This document shows, piece by piece, positions 1-11,637 of a stretch of 64,000 nt of DNA. Below the pieces are notes generated by a model, which worked only from the letters and a program-made list of their open reading frames with translations, searched no databases and was not told the origin of the DNA. A program made the translations under genes and the position numbers. This DNA is from Aphelenchoides besseyi (lineage: Eukaryota > Nematoda > Chromadorea > Rhabditida > Aphelenchoididae), in assembly GCA_024699855.1 (NCBI GenBank), contig JAMPIQ010000003.1, forward strand, positions 8,804,001-8,868,000, written 5' to 3'. The number at the start of each line of letters is the position of its first letter. Within the stretch, counting starts at the first letter, position 1.

Positions 1-1
1 C

Positions 2-280
2 AAAAAGTTGAGACATCAGATCGTGAAGAAGAAACGAAAATTGGAAAACGGTTTCGGCTTTTCTTTCGATCGATTAGTAGCCAAGAAACGACAACAATGT
101 GCGTCGACAACCATCGGGTCATCGACCGACTCATCACGATCTCAACAACGATCTCGTCCTTCAAAGCTTTTGACCCAAAAACAGATAAACGAAATGATCG
201 TCAATGAAATCAAGAGCTTAGAGCAAAGATTACATGTGTTAAGTTTTCAATGTAAAGATCTCAGAAATAAACGAATCTGA
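2..280 (+). CDS. 3' end of an unrecognised basic protein (partial)
   Basis: The frame is open from the left edge and ends in TGA at 278-280, so this is probably the last exon of a gene that starts outside the window. The first 20 or so residues are Lys/Arg-rich, followed by a Ser/Gln/Arg-rich low-complexity stretch and a C-terminal segment rich in Glu, Leu and Lys (around LTQKQINEMIVNEIKSLEQR) that could form a helix or short coiled coil. The basic N-terminal half suggests a nuclear or nucleic-acid-binding protein, but that is inference. I do not recognise the family. A short GT-AG intron near the 3' end cannot be excluded. Confidence 0.4.
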   Translation, partial: KKLRHQIVKKKRKLENGFGFSFDRLVAKKRQQCASTTIGSSTDSSRSQQRSRPSKLLTQKQINEMIVNEIKSLEQRLHVLSFQCKDLRNKRI

Positions 281-839
281 TTCACAAGTTTGATTGTTTT
301 GTTGACAGTCGACTTGGTGTTTTACACCGATTAGTTGAATTGGCATTACGTTGCACATTCTGAAGATCAGGAAGTAGCTGTGGCCGGGGAACCAATGGCT
401 TATTTTCGGGTGTTTGCCTGCGGCTGAATTTGAAAGAAGCGAAGGTTTAGAAAACAATTGAAAGTTTAAAGCCGATTTTGTGTTTTCAACCCCTCACTAA
501 CCCCATTATCACACCCGGCTTATTTTGGAGCTTTCTCAGTTCAAATGCACTAACACAATGCTTTTGCTCGATTTAATGAAGATCTAAGGAGTTTGTGATT
601 TGAAGTGAATATTTGTACCTGAACACGTGGCTAGCCTATCGTTGGATTAAAGTACTCGATCAAAACGGATTGCTGATTTCGAGTGTTCTTTGGAGTGTTC
701 TTTCGTTTTCGTTGTTCGGTTAGCACGTGTGTGAAATTGGTGTTTGGAAATTGAACTTATTTTTCTTTGAGAGCTTCTCTGGTACTCTGGACCTTTTGAT
801 TCTTATGCGCGGGTTTGTTGGCTGCAACTTTCGTTCTCA
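281..839. other. intergenic, upstream of SDHA
   Basis: No convincing coding exon on either strand. The right part should hold the promoter of SDHA, but no clear TATA or initiator element stands out. Confidence 0.5.
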
Positions 840-846
840 TTTTCAG
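840..846 (+). promoter_or_regulatory. TTTTCAG acceptor just upstream of SDHA start, candidate trans-splice site
   Basis: A perfect TTTTCAG lies 11 bases before the SDHA ATG. No coding exon is visible upstream, so it could accept a spliced leader or end a 5'UTR intron. The sequence shows only the acceptor; the leader is inferred from nematode biology. Confidence 0.45.
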
Positions 847-856
847 CCTTGAAAGA

Positions 857-3265
857 ATGCTCAATTCAGCTCGTCAAGGAATCGTTCAATTGGCAACACG
901 ACGCTATTTGAGTGCCGCTCAAATTCGCAGTGCAAGTGCCGATCAGAAGACCTCGAAAGTTGCCGACTACCGCGTTGTCGATCACACCTTCGATGCGGTG
1001 GTTGTTGGTGCAGGTAACGAAATAAAGTTTTGTGTTTTTCTTTTTACTTTTCGTTTAGGAGGTGCCGGTCTTCGTGCGGCCATGGGTTTGTCGGAAAGTG
1101 GATTTAAGACGGCCGTGATCACTAAACTGTTTCCGACACGTTCACACACGGTTAGATTGTTAGTTGGCTTCGAATGAAACTGTTTTAGGTGGCAGCACAA
1201 GGTGGAATTAACGCGGCACTTGGCAACATGAATCCTGATGTATTTTTCAAGGAAATAAAGAACGAAATGACAATTTTTTAGGATTGGCGTTGGCATTTCT
1301 ACGACACAGTCAAAGGTTTGAATTTCTTTCAATTTTTTTCGATCACCCTGAAAATCTAGGTTCTGATTGGCTTGGCGACCAAGATGCAATTCACTACATG
1401 ACTCGAGAAGCCCCACGGGCTGTCATCGAACTTGAGAACTACGGAATGCCATTCTCTCGAACCGAAGACGGAAAAATTTATCAACGTGCATTTGGTGGAC
1501 AGTCGAATAACTTCGGTCAAGGCGGACAAGCTCATCGGTATGAGTTTTCTGGAGTATTGATTGCAAACGTTCTTTAGTACTTGCTGTGTTGCTGATCGTA
1601 CCGGACATTCGTTGTTACACACGTTGTACGGTGCTTCTTTGCAATACAATTGTCAGTACTTTGTCGAATATTTTGCTTTGGACTTGCTAATGGATCAGGG
1701 TCGTTGTGTTGGTGTGATTGCCATGGACTTAGAAGATGGTTCTATTCATCGTTTTCGTGCCAACAATACGGTTCTTGCAACTGGTGGTTATGGACGTGCG
1801 TATTTCAGTTGCACTTCAGCTCATACGTGCACTGGAGACGGTCAGTTTACTTGTTGTCTTGTTTTGTTAGTTGATATATTTAGGTACTGCATTGGTTACG
1901 CGAGCCGGATTGTGCAACTCGGACATGGAATTCGTACAATTTCATCCAACCGGAATCTACGGTGCCGGTTGCTTGATCACCGAAGGATGTCGTGGTGAAG
2001 GTGGTTTCTTGATCAACTCTGAAGGTGAACGTTTCATGGAACGCTATGCACCGGTTGCTAAAGATTTGGCTTCACGTGACGTTGTGAGTCGTTCGATGAC
2101 TTTGGAAATCATGGAAGGTCGTGGAGTTGGGCCAGCAAAAGATCACATCTATTTGCAATTGCATCATTTACCTGAAGAACAACTGAATGCACGTTTACCG
2201 GGTGAGTGCTTGGTGCTTTATTATTATTACATTACATTTGGTTTCAGGTATTCAAGAAACTGCGAAGATCTTTGCGGGTGTCGATGCGACCAAAGAACCA
2301 ATTCCTGTGCTTCCGACTGTTCATTACAATATGGGCGGAATGCAAGTTTTATAGTTGATAGACAATACAACTGTTGTTTAGTCCAACAAACTACAAGGGT
2401 CAAGTTTTGACGTACAATGCTGAGAAAGGAGATCAAATTGTACCCGGATTGTATGCCGCTGGAGAATGTGCCACTCATTCAGTTCATGGAGCCAATCGAT
2501 TGGGCGCAAACTCGTTGCTCGATTTGGTCATTTTTGGTCGTTCATGTGCTAATACGTGAGTTATGAACTTGCATTTAAGAGTCATTGTTAACTTCAGAAT
2601 TGTTTCCACAGCCAAACCCGGCGATTCGGTTCCAAATTTGCCAGCTGATGGCGGCGAGAAGTCGATTGCGAACTTGGACAAAACTCGTCATGCGAATGGA
2701 GCGATTCCAACTGCCGAACATCGACTCAATCTCCAAAAAGCTATGCAACGTCATGCCGCAGTTTTTCGACGTGGTGATGTTTTGCAAGAAGGAGTGAAAA
2801 AGATCGCTGATTTGTATCGTCAACTTAATGACATTTCGGTCAAAGATCGTGGATTGGTCTGGAACTCAGAGTAAGCGAACTCACTGGTATTTGAATCGCA
2901 TGGAATTTCAGTTTGGTTGAGACACTCGAACTTCAAAATCTGCTCATTAACGCTGCTCAAACGATCGTTGCTGCGGAGAATCGAAAAGAATCTCGTGGTG
3001 CTCATGCACGAGACGATTATCCGGTTAGTTGTGTTAAGTCGATTGTCCCTAATAGCACGCTTAGAATCGAATTGATGAGTATGATTACTCGAAACCATTG
3101 GATGGGCAAACCAAGAAAAAATACGAAGATCATTGGCGCAAGCATTCGATCAGTTGGCAGAATGTTGAGACCGGCGATGTGAAGCTCGACTATCGGCCAG
3201 TAATCGACCATACGTTGGACAAATCGGAAACCGATTGGGTGCCGCCGAAGATTCGTTCTTATTAA
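857..3265 (+). CDS. SDHA: succinate dehydrogenase flavoprotein subunit, mitochondrial
   Basis: Catalytic FAD subunit of complex II; oxidises succinate to fumarate in the matrix. Twelve exons join in one frame: 857-1013, 1059-1150, 1189-1239, 1282-1315, 1360-1537, 1578-1840, 1884-2201, 2248-2341, 2382-2555, 2598-2870, 2912-3023, 3065-3265, giving 648 residues (human is 664). The N-terminus is rich in Ser/Arg/Ala and lacks acids, as a mitochondrial presequence should. Visible landmarks are the dinucleotide-binding VVVGAGGAG, the covalent-FAD histidine in TRSHTVAAQGG, the HPTGIYGAG and EGCRGEGG active-site segments, [25 protein letters not shown], and the C-terminal PPKIRSY. All junctions are GT-AG except intron 8 (2342-2381), which starts GCAAGT. 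The ATG at 857 was chosen because it follows a TTTTCAG and begins the presequence. The gene looks intact. Confidence 0.97.
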
Positions 3266-3432
3266 AAACAAGTACAAAGGATTGAGAGTGATTAGGTCGT
3301 TTATTATTCGCTGTTCGATACAAATGACAATAAACAAATATCTACAATACAAAGTACTTAAGGCAATGATGTAAATTAATGAAGCACGCATGGGACTATA
3401 GTTTTAATGTCGTTTATTCACTGCTCCAATAC

Positions 3433-4201
3433 TCACAACGGAAGAAAATGAGACTCCAATTTGTGTGGATATTTTTTGATCATTTCCAAAATGTAAGAGT
3501 AGAGCAGATGCGAGAGTTTCGAGTATGCTGGCGTGTGCTTTCCGTTGTGCACAAGAATCCAACCGGCTTTAGTTAGTTTGACTTGGAAATGAATGACCTG
3601 AAAACGTGACTAGAACTTCAATCAGCATTTACACCATCGTCCTCCACAGTCTTGTAAGCGAACATCAACGGCAATTTGAGCGGAATACGACTGGGATTCG
3701 AAGGTACCTTGTGGTACAAACCGATGCGATAGCGATGAATACGTTCGTCTTTCGCGCAATCCGACGGACGACAAGTACCGTAGTAGTAGATTTTCCAATT
3801 CTTTTCAACGTCTTCCAAAGTGAACAAAACTTCTTTCTCCAACTGAACAGTTTCCGCCGATCCAACTGCTTGTTTTTCCGTTTTCTTCAATCGACTCAAC
3901 TTCTCGACTTTCGGTTTGTTGATTTGTGCTGCCGGAAAGAGATGCGTCGGCTGCTGAGAATCCAACTCTCGACCACCAAAAGAATCGTACTCAAAAGGGC
4001 CAACCTATAATCAATAGTTAACTAAAATTCCCAACTTACCATTTGATCGGTCACTGGACGTATCATAGTCACAAACTCGTAGTTGCCGCATGGACAGACC
4101 TAAAGAATAGCAACAGAATGGTGAATACCGTTTACCTTCTTGAACTCCTGTGGATTCGTTATTTCATTCAATCCACTTTCATTGCATTTCAACAACGACA
4201 T
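3433..4201 (-). CDS. small protein with a divergent SH2-like domain
   Basis: Four exons (4136-4201, 4040-4099, 3633-4004, 3433-3597) give 220 residues with all introns GT-AG and 35-36 bp long. The N-terminal third has a Cys pair (VCPCGNYEF) and then a Lys-rich linker. The C-terminal half reads like an SH2 fold: a W-x-YYYG start, an RIGLYHK strand where FLVRES usually sits, and a final GWILVHNGK followed by KLSHLLYSYI, which matches the last strands and helix of SH2 domains. The phosphotyrosine-binding Arg is not secure. Nematodes carry many SH2-only proteins, which fits, but the assignment rests on pattern and not on a search. It converges on SDHA, with 167 bp between the stops. Confidence 0.5.
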
Positions 4202-4661
4202 TGCAAAACGAAACTTCCGAAACCGATCGAGTCTCTTCGGTCAAATGAACCCTTTTTTGTATTCCTCATTTTCGTTGTTATATGCAAATTTGATTGCACA
4301 TTGAACCCAGAATCCAAAGAATAGTCAAACATCAACTTCTACGTTTTCCGTTCCAAGAACCAAGTTTACAATCGAATCGTAAAAACTGCAGAATTTTATT
4401 CGGTTGCTCAAACAAGAGGGGGCAGAATACGAAGACTGAAGAAAGAGACTGCGTAGAGAATGAGGGTCTCAGGCGAGCAGAACAGTTAGCTGACCCGTAA
4501 ACTTCTCTGAGAGATAAATTGCTTAAGTTCCGCCGTTTCGATCTATTTTCTGTCTGAGGATTACCAGGGCCTTGAAGAAGACCCGAAGACCAATTTTTGG
4601 AAGTCTCGTTTGGTTTTTTCAACCATTCGGGCTTATTTGAAAGCTCTGTGATGTTTATTGC
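4202..4661. other. intergenic between SH2-like gene and UGT
   Basis: An open frame of about 95 codons exists on the minus strand (4332-4622) but it has no splice context, no recognisable motif and a composition unlike the neighbours. I see no supported gene. Confidence 0.4.
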
Positions 4662-6474
4662 TCATTTGTGATTTACAAGACAAAGTGTCATAACAAAAAG
4701 TGCAATCAGCGGCGCATAAGTGAAGTTCATCCAAGATAATTGACGACTTTTTCGTTTGAACCATAGATCTTTTCCTTTCTTTCGTATCACACGGTTTGTC
4801 AAATGAACGGCACTTTCAATGGTTGGCACTGGATGGTCGATATATTGAGCGTAGAATTTTTTCGCTCTTTCTTGATATTGTGGATCGTTTAAGATCTGCA
4901 AAAAGGATCAGGTTTTGGTGATTCAAAAACTCACTTTCCGCAACTCTCGTAAAACTCCCACTTTTGTTATAGTATACTTATTTATTATGCTCGCAACACC
5001 GAGCTTAACCATTTGGCGACTGTTGTGTGCTTGTTCGGCAAAAAGCTAAAATAACGTAAATTTAAGTACAAACTGGTCCTTTCATTACCGGAAGATAGGT
5101 TACTGGAGTTTTACCGCAAATAGCTTCCTTGACACTCTTCAGTCCTCCGTGACTGATGAATAATCGGGTACGTGAGTCGGAAAGAAGCGCAATTTGCGGT
5201 GCCCATTTCGTTAACATCACATGTGAACCCAAATTCATATCTTCTGGTAGAGCCTTAGTTGATATAATAATTCGATAGTCAGTAAGCTCATTGAGGGCTT
5301 CAAACAGCGAGCGAACTATTCGACGTGGTGCAGTTCGCCAGTCAACAATTGAACCGAAAGCCATGTAGATTGTTCCTAAAACAAGCTTGTTCACTTAATT
5401 TTCGACTAATCAACTCATCTTTTGAGTTCTTATCTCCAACAAACTCTTCAAATTTTGAATCTAGTGCTTTTGCCGGTTTACAATACGAACCGACGAGTCG
5501 AAAATCGTGAGCTTCAGCACCGAATTCAAAACCACGAAACAGATCGCTCATGTACAGGGACGAATCGTCGTTCAATGTTTTCATACTGAAAGGCGTTAAA
5601 CCCAAACGTTTCATTCCAGAAAACGTCCACCAATGAGCTTAAAACAAGGGTGCAAATTGAATGTCGACTGTTCGATACCATAGGTGTGCAAGAAGAAGTC
5701 GGCGAAATGTTCAACAAAGGCTATTAATCTTTCACCAAAAGATGATGCCCGATAAACGTCGAATGAATCTCGAGGAATTGGAATAAATAAACTCATTTTT
5801 GCGGCCCATGATCGACCTGAAATCCAACAATACAAAGTGGGTTAACAGAAAACTGACCAATGCCATTGGCAATTGCATCGGATTCTAGCGGATGAGAGGA
5901 ACAGTACTGAACGTAAGGAGTCCCGTAGACTCGTTTATGATATGTCGCAATTGCATAAAGAAATGGATTGAATAACTGCTCAACAACAACCAAATCCCAT
6001 TTCTCGTTCAAAACTTTCAGTAACTACAATAATTATTTCAACATAACGATTCTTTCTACGTACTGCATCCGAATGATTGTCGATGATCCGGTTCACAATT
6101 TTTTCCATAGTCACTAAAACAATGGGCGGTTCAACGGCGTGACTCGTAGATTTCCACAGGAACGAATTGATCATTTTAACGATATCGACTTCCGCTTCGA
6201 CTTTAACCACTAGATTGGTTATGTTAGGATGAGAGAACTTGACTTCGTCTACTGCTCCAGCAACTTGCAGAATCGTGACTTCATGTCCGACATCAGCTAA
6301 TCTATAACGAAGTGACTGATTTGTTTGAGATCGCTTGAATACTCACCCTTCTAAATACGCTTGCATGCTGTAGAGATGGCTGAGAGCATCTGGTGGATAG
6401 CCGGCAAGAATTCGTTTGGCATCAATCACCCATGAAACACAAACGAAGGTTGAGATCAAAGCCAACAGTTTCAT
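4662..6474 (-). CDS. UDP-glucuronosyltransferase (UGT)
   Basis: ER type I membrane enzyme that transfers sugar from a UDP-sugar to small lipophilic acceptors. Eight exons: 6347-6474, 6064-6301, 5858-6023, 5679-5816, about 5419-5637, 5089-5375, 4935-5045, 4662-4895, for about 506 residues, the usual family length. The first exon is a signal peptide (MKLLALISTFVCVSWVIDA). The donor-sugar region has TKWAPQIALLSD followed by ISHGG and the late LFAEQAHN, in UGT order. A hydrophobic helix (YAPLIALFVMTLCLV) lies four residues from the C-terminus, leaving a very short basic tail. The exon 5/6 donor is uncertain: alignment of FVGDKNSK with GTIYMAFGS needs a cut at AG|ATGAGT, while the nearest canonical GT donor adds four residues and leaves a 31-bp intron. 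A role in xenobiotic or steroid conjugation is inferred from the family. Confidence 0.9.
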
Positions 6475-7134
6475 TCTGTCTAAGATAACGATTGTGGCTG
6501 ATAATGAGAAGGCAAAGTTACGATAATCAAATGTCCAAAAAGACGACAACTAATCGAATGAAAGGAGAAACTTCTCGTCAAATTCATACGCAAAATTTTT
6601 TAACAGTCAGTTCAATCATCATCAACGGGAATACAAAGCACGCACAATGAATCGAAGTGCAGAACTCGAGCAATTTCAAATAAGAGAGAAGTAAAAACAC
6701 TCCGAAAATGTGTTGAGAATGTGAAGATCAACTCATTTGTTCTCTGAGTTGTTTTCTTCAGTTCGATAAGAACCGACGAGACTCAGAGGTTAGACCGATT
6801 AAACACGATAAAGCAACAGCTAGCGAGTCTCGTGAGCAGCAGCCGAAAGGTACAAAATACAAAGAACGACTTTGCACAGCAACGGAACCAAAAAGTCGAG
6901 AATTTTTTACACTTTTCTCGACAGGTTGGTCATATCAAACTTTCAATTTCAATTCGCTTTCAAGATTGTCGTTTAAGAAGCCAAGTATAACCGATCCGAA
7001 ATCCACAATCTTTTGAGTTCATTTGTTTATTACGTTTAAATAATATTTACAAGTTCAAGAAACGTCTATTAGCATCCAAAGTAGAGCTAACGCCAAATAG
7101 TTTATGTTACCAGGTATTTGAACATGTTTTCCAA
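6475..7134. other. intergenic, upstream of UGT
   Basis: AT-rich sequence with no supported exon. It should contain the UGT promoter on the right side of the gene and the 3' UTR of the next minus-strand gene. Confidence 0.5.
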
Positions 7135-7687
7135 TTATCCAAAGAATCCGCCACCTAAAGGTACTTCGTATGGAGATGATCCGTAGTTGGACTCAATTCC
7201 AAAGGCTCGACCAATTTGAGAGGTTCCTTGAACAAAAGCCTGAGCTCCTTGTGCAGCCAAATTTCCGAGATCACTTTGAGCGTACGATTGTTGTTGATAG
7301 GTGTTGGAGTTCAAAGCTGGTGTGTGTTGGGTATACGAATTTGAAAAAGCTGGAAATTCAAGATCATGTCTTATTTAACGACGATCGATTACTTGGCTGT
7401 TGAACGGGCGCTTGAAATCCCGGGTATTGATTGCTAACAGTCGCAACATTTCCGTATTGTTGTTGAGGTACGGGATTCGGATCGACATAGCCGGGACGTT
7501 TGGTGGTTTTGGAAGACATAAAAACTTCGCGAAGAATCGGATCGTCGTAATCTTCGATGTTTGATTTGCTCGGAACACGATCACACTGAAGAAAATTACA
7601 AAATAAAACCTTTTAGGTTCTCACCTGAACTTGTTGAATAAAAACAGCAACGAGAGAAAACACAAAAATACACGTTGAGAACCTCAT
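7135..7687 (-). CDS. small secreted Gln/Ser/Pro-rich protein
   Basis: Three exons (7625-7687, 7393-7585, 7135-7316) give about 145 residues. Exon 1 encodes a clear signal peptide (MRFSTCIFVFSLVAVFIQQVQ) and exon 2 begins with Cys. The body has runs such as PVPQQQYGNV and NTYQQQSYAQSDLG, and the end is Gly/Phe-rich (PLGGGFFG). The better-looking acceptor TTTCCAG before 7347 would throw the last exon out of frame; the acceptor used here ends at 7317, after a 76-bp intron, and keeps the Gln-rich frame. I do not recognise the family. Secretion is well supported; cuticle, matrix or antimicrobial roles would be guesses. Confidence 0.6.
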
Positions 7688-8285
7688 AGCTAACTGATTG
7701 GTTATCTAAATCGCGCATACAATTTATAGAGCAATTCTAATCATCAATCTCGCTAAAAAACAAACATTGAGTAAGCGAAGACGAGCAAAATCCGAAAATC
7801 TCCTTGATCTCAAGTGGCTCCTTTTTAGATCAAACTTGTTCGCTTTGACAACAAGTTCGCGATTTCGTCAATCTCACGCATCGATTTGACTTCTACGCCC
7901 ACTCATCTTTCAATTGGAATGACCCGTGCTGAGAGGTGACAAGCGCACAAATCTGAATATCTTGATAGATGGATTATTAGTTAAATTGTACATGCCAGTT
8001 CACGATTCAGCAACGTCTATTTGAAGTTTATTGTCATCCTGTTTCGAAGAACAAAGTCAAAGGTCATTCTCAATTACTCAACCAAAGGCTGTTGAAATCG
8101 TTATAAGTGAAACGGCGGTGAACATCTTGTTCCGCTTCTTGCTTCTCTCTTGTGTTCCACATAACCAACAATGTTGATTGTCGATCGTAAGCTAAGAACT
8201 TTTTCAAAACCGATTTATTTACAAACTTTAATATCAACAATCGATGAACACGAACTTTGACGTCAGACCTTTCGTTCTACGATTG
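7688..8285. other. intergenic
   Basis: No supported exon on either strand. Confidence 0.5.
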
Positions 8286-8881
8286 CTAGAAAAAGTGAGT
8301 TCCACAGCAAACAGAAAACAAATGCGAAAACTTGGAATATGATTTGGCTTCACGATAAACACGAAATGATGCATAGACGGTAATTACGAGTAATATTGGC
8401 ACGACAATCAAATGTAACAAACTCAATCCAATTGACGCATCGTGAATCAGATTATTGTCAATGAACTCAAATTCATGCAAATTGAATCCGTGAAGTAAGA
8501 ACATAAACCCGACAATCAAGTACCCCAAAATCAACGGTATCTAAAGAAAACAGATTTAAAGTTTCTAATCTTTAAACTTACTGTAAACATCATATACGCA
8601 GCAGCTGCTAATTTTGCCTGTAGCTTCAAGCCAACTAGTAATCCACTTGTTAGCAGCAAAGATACAACGGGCAACACCATCAACCATGTAAACAGCGGAT
8701 CAAGAGTCGTTTGAACCAAAACAACGACGATAACGATACTTAAAAAAAAGCAGTGAGAAGCTATTTGCTAACACAAGATTTACTTTGACAAAATCAAACC
8801 GAACCAACTTAAGCTATACCGATTCAAACATAGCTCCGAATCCCCAAACTCTTGACTTAGTAGATGTGCATTGGTAGCCAT
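8286..8881 (-). CDS. four-helix membrane protein A (tandem paralog)
   Basis: Three exons (8784-8881, 8582-8738, 8286-8540) give 169 residues. There are four hydrophobic segments, roughly at residues 25-42, 49-70, 80-105 and 125-148. A short loop between helices 3 and 4 holds FEFIDNNLIHDASIG. The second exon is 157 bp, identical in length and phase to exon 2 of the next gene upstream, and the loop motif is shared, so the two are tandem duplicates. The overall plan resembles small tetraspan families such as MARVEL-type proteins, but I cannot assign one. Likely located in the plasma membrane or endomembranes. Confidence 0.65.
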
Positions 8882-9246
8882 TTTTCTGGCGATCAAGAAC
8901 CAAAAAGAATCCGCGAAAAAGTGAGAGAGCAAAGAGGTTGGAAGTACTGATCGTAGTCCCCTATTTAATCGATTACCATTCTTGTTTTGATCAAACAAAA
9001 TAGTCCCTTTCTCCCCCTAACAGCGTAGAATTTGCACCCTCGAGAGTAACACGTGACAAAAAGGCAAACAAAAAAACGAAATGTCAAAGGACAGCGATCG
9101 ATTTCGATTGCCAGTTCAAATGCATGATCTTTCCCTTTACAATGTGTTTCTTTTGACGTTCGAAATTCCCAATTGATTGATTGACTTTATTGTACAGATA
9201 TAATAAAAATCTTTGGGGCGAACAGTAACTTTTAACAAAACAATAA

Positions 9247-9956
9247 TCAAACGGATGTTGTTTTGGTTTCCAACGGCTGAACCACCGATGACGAAGATCG
9301 TCGTCTACAGAGTTTCGTGTTGTCGGCAAACGAATGGAAACCAACGTCCTCAGGACAACAACGTCCGGAGAACACTCGATATTGACCGAGAGCATAAATC
9401 GAGATCCATGTAATAGCGAATAAGTTAACACAACCTATAAACTAGTCACATATGATCAACAGCCAATGGCTCACCAATGATAAGATTGTTGTCGAACACG
9501 AGATTGCGGTCGATGAACTGCGGTGTAACGACTTCACTTCTGCACAACAACAATCCCACGGCAACAATCAAATGTAAAAGAATAATTGGAATCTGAAGAT
9601 CTACGATCAATGATCAACCAAAGAACACTCACCACGAATATCAAATAGACAGTGGAGGTCGTTTTGGGGCGAATATTCACGAACCAACGCGAGAAGAACA
9701 AAAAGAACAATGAAAGCCCGGGACCTACGAGTAGAAGATATGCGAATGGCTTGTAAAAGGCGTGTGTGGTAGTCGTGAAAATCAAACCGCTAAAATTGAT
9801 GGTTAAGGAAACAAACTCCCCTGGAACTCACTCAGTTAGACCGATCCAAATGACGGAAATAAAGAAAATTCCAGGACCTTGTTTTTCGTCTCTACTTTGA
9901 GACTCATCGCTCTTTAGTTCCGTAGATGTCGACGGTTGAGCGGTGATGGTGGTCAT
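9247..9956 (-). CDS. four-helix membrane protein B (tandem paralog)
   Basis: Four exons (9832-9956, 9633-9789, 9475-9592, 9247-9434) give 195 residues. A Thr/Ser-rich cytoplasmic N-terminus (about 40 residues) precedes four hydrophobic segments. The loop before the last helix reads QFIDRNLVFDNN, close to FEFIDNNLIHD of the neighbouring paralog, and the 157-bp exon 2 has the same phases as in that gene. The C-terminal tail is Cys/Arg/Ser-rich with a CC pair that could be palmitoylated (inference). An AATAAA lies about 60 bp past the stop on the minus strand. The tail and N-terminus are not shared with paralog A, so the two copies have diverged outside the membrane core. Confidence 0.65.
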
Positions 9957-10687
9957 TTCGACGGACTACGAAACTAAGAAACAAAAAATACTTATAATGA
10001 CTGTTGCAATTTGTTCAAATGATTGAAACGACCGTTGAACAAAAAACTCCAGAAAACATGGCGGGAACTTTTTGTGGTTTTTTTCATCATTCGAACAGCA
10101 AAACTAGTCGACAGGAAGCGTTTCTTTTTCGCGCATAATGCGGGAGTAAGAGAGAGAGGGAGAGTAACTGAAGAGTTCACCTTGAAAAATGTTTGTTTCC
10201 ACGCGCACTGATCAAAGATCACAAGCCCCATTAGCCAAAACAAACGTCGCATCCTCTTCGCGACAACACAACAATAAAATGCTTAAAGGAAATCGACAGC
10301 TGGTTGTTACGTAGTAACCAGAACATTCTGTACTTCAATACCTTTTATGAACTTGGTTTGTACCTTTATGCTAATCATTATACACGAACGTTGTCTCATG
10401 TTGCTGAAAGTATTTGATGTCTGAGTTTAAGCTTCAGACAATCGGTGAACAGTCGAGTTCATTCCATCACCCAAAGCCAATTAACTTGATTGCAAGTTTA
10501 TTTGAAACAACACAATCAAACTATAGAATGAGATTTCTGGGAACTTACGAGTAACTATAAGTCAATCTGAAAGCTGATTGAGAACAATCTGCTGAATTTG
10601 AACGTCGATTCCGCAGTGCGAATACTCTAAGCTAGGTTGTTAATGCTGTTGTTTAGTTGTTAACCTTTGAGTAAACGAAGTTCCTAA
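9957..10687. other. intergenic with one unsupported open frame
   Basis: A minus-strand frame at 9992-10252 starts with a hydrophobic stretch, but its remainder is Lys/Arg/Phe-rich and has no homology that I recognise. The rest shows nothing. Confidence 0.4.
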
Positions 10688-11463
10688 TCAGAAATCCAAA
10701 ACCTCAGACAACCGACGTGAACATCGGAATTTGATATTAACAACAACATTCGCTTGTATTTCCAAACGATTAGCATTCCGGCTGTCAGTCACGACATAAC
10801 AATGTAATTCGATGCAAACGATCACTTCGATTTTGTTAATGTATAGAGAACACGGGAACAGTTTTCTGTCCGAATTTGAGCAGAATCCAATCGAAAACAA
10901 TTGAGTATGATCCCTCTAAGTTTCTGTTCAACACCCTCTTGGTGATTTACGTCAAAAGCTCTCGAATTGTTTGTGGTGCCAAATCGATCCGGAACGTTCA
11001 TGCCACATTCGAACAAGTGACTCTTAGTGATCACAGGCAAGTCGGAACGACGTGACACCTTCGGTGATCTCCATTTGATGATTGACAGCTTTGATTTGCC
11101 GCAAAAAACACGTCTCTTCATGGCTTTTTCGATTTGCAGAATTGAGAGTTCTGATCGAGGATCAATCGGCAAAGGCTCGAGCCCAACTTTCTTGACCTTT
11201 CAGCCGTCAATATCAACAGCTTTTAGCACTTTTCGCTATTTATGCCGTTCACTGATCACGAGCCACGAGCCTGCAGAGAGCTCAATCGAGTATGGTAGGA
11301 TCACGAGAACGTCCCGCCCCAACTTATCGTATGACATGTTCGAGTCTTGTTGTTTACGCAGTTGGGCGTGTTCTTGCAATGGTTTTTGGTTGATGAACAG
11401 CAACATGAGTATAAAAGTATAGCTAATAGGGAACTTCAATTTCATACGTTTTCTTAAACTCAT
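10688..11463 (-). CDS. unrecognised secreted Cys-containing protein
   Basis: Coding potential is visible in three stretches: 11463 down to about 11270 (a basic start then a signal-peptide-like helix, ISYTFILMLLFI), about 11200 down to 10870 (with KSHLFECGMNVPDRFG) and about 10840 down to 10688 (with VCIELHCYVVTDSRN). The frames can be joined with a donor at GTGATC near 11270 and a 29-bp GT-AG intron near 10840, but these junctions are tentative. The product would be about 250 residues with several spaced cysteines, suggesting an extracellular disulfide-bonded protein. I do not recognise the family. Confidence 0.35.
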
Positions 11464-11517
11464 TCGATACCCTACAGCTTTCTAATTGCTTAAATTGAAC
11501 TCACTAACTTTTTCTCG

Positions 11518-11524
11518 TTTTCAG
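11518..11524 (+). promoter_or_regulatory. TTTTCAG acceptor upstream of the globin-like gene
   Basis: A TTTTCAG preceded by TTTTTCTCG lies 113 bases before the ATG at 11638. With no upstream exon in view it is a candidate spliced-leader acceptor or 5'UTR intron end. Confidence 0.35.
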
Positions 11525-11637
11525 ATTCTATTCAAAACAGTTCTCTTCTAAAACTTCCAAAATTTCACCCTTAAAACGTTTCATCGCTTGGCTGATTATC
11601 AAGCACAATCGTCGCCACTCGACTATTGCCGAACAAA

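Noticed and set aside
9992..10252. 86-codon minus-strand frame with a hydrophobic start
   Set aside because: The rest is basic low-complexity sequence without splice partners; likely chance.
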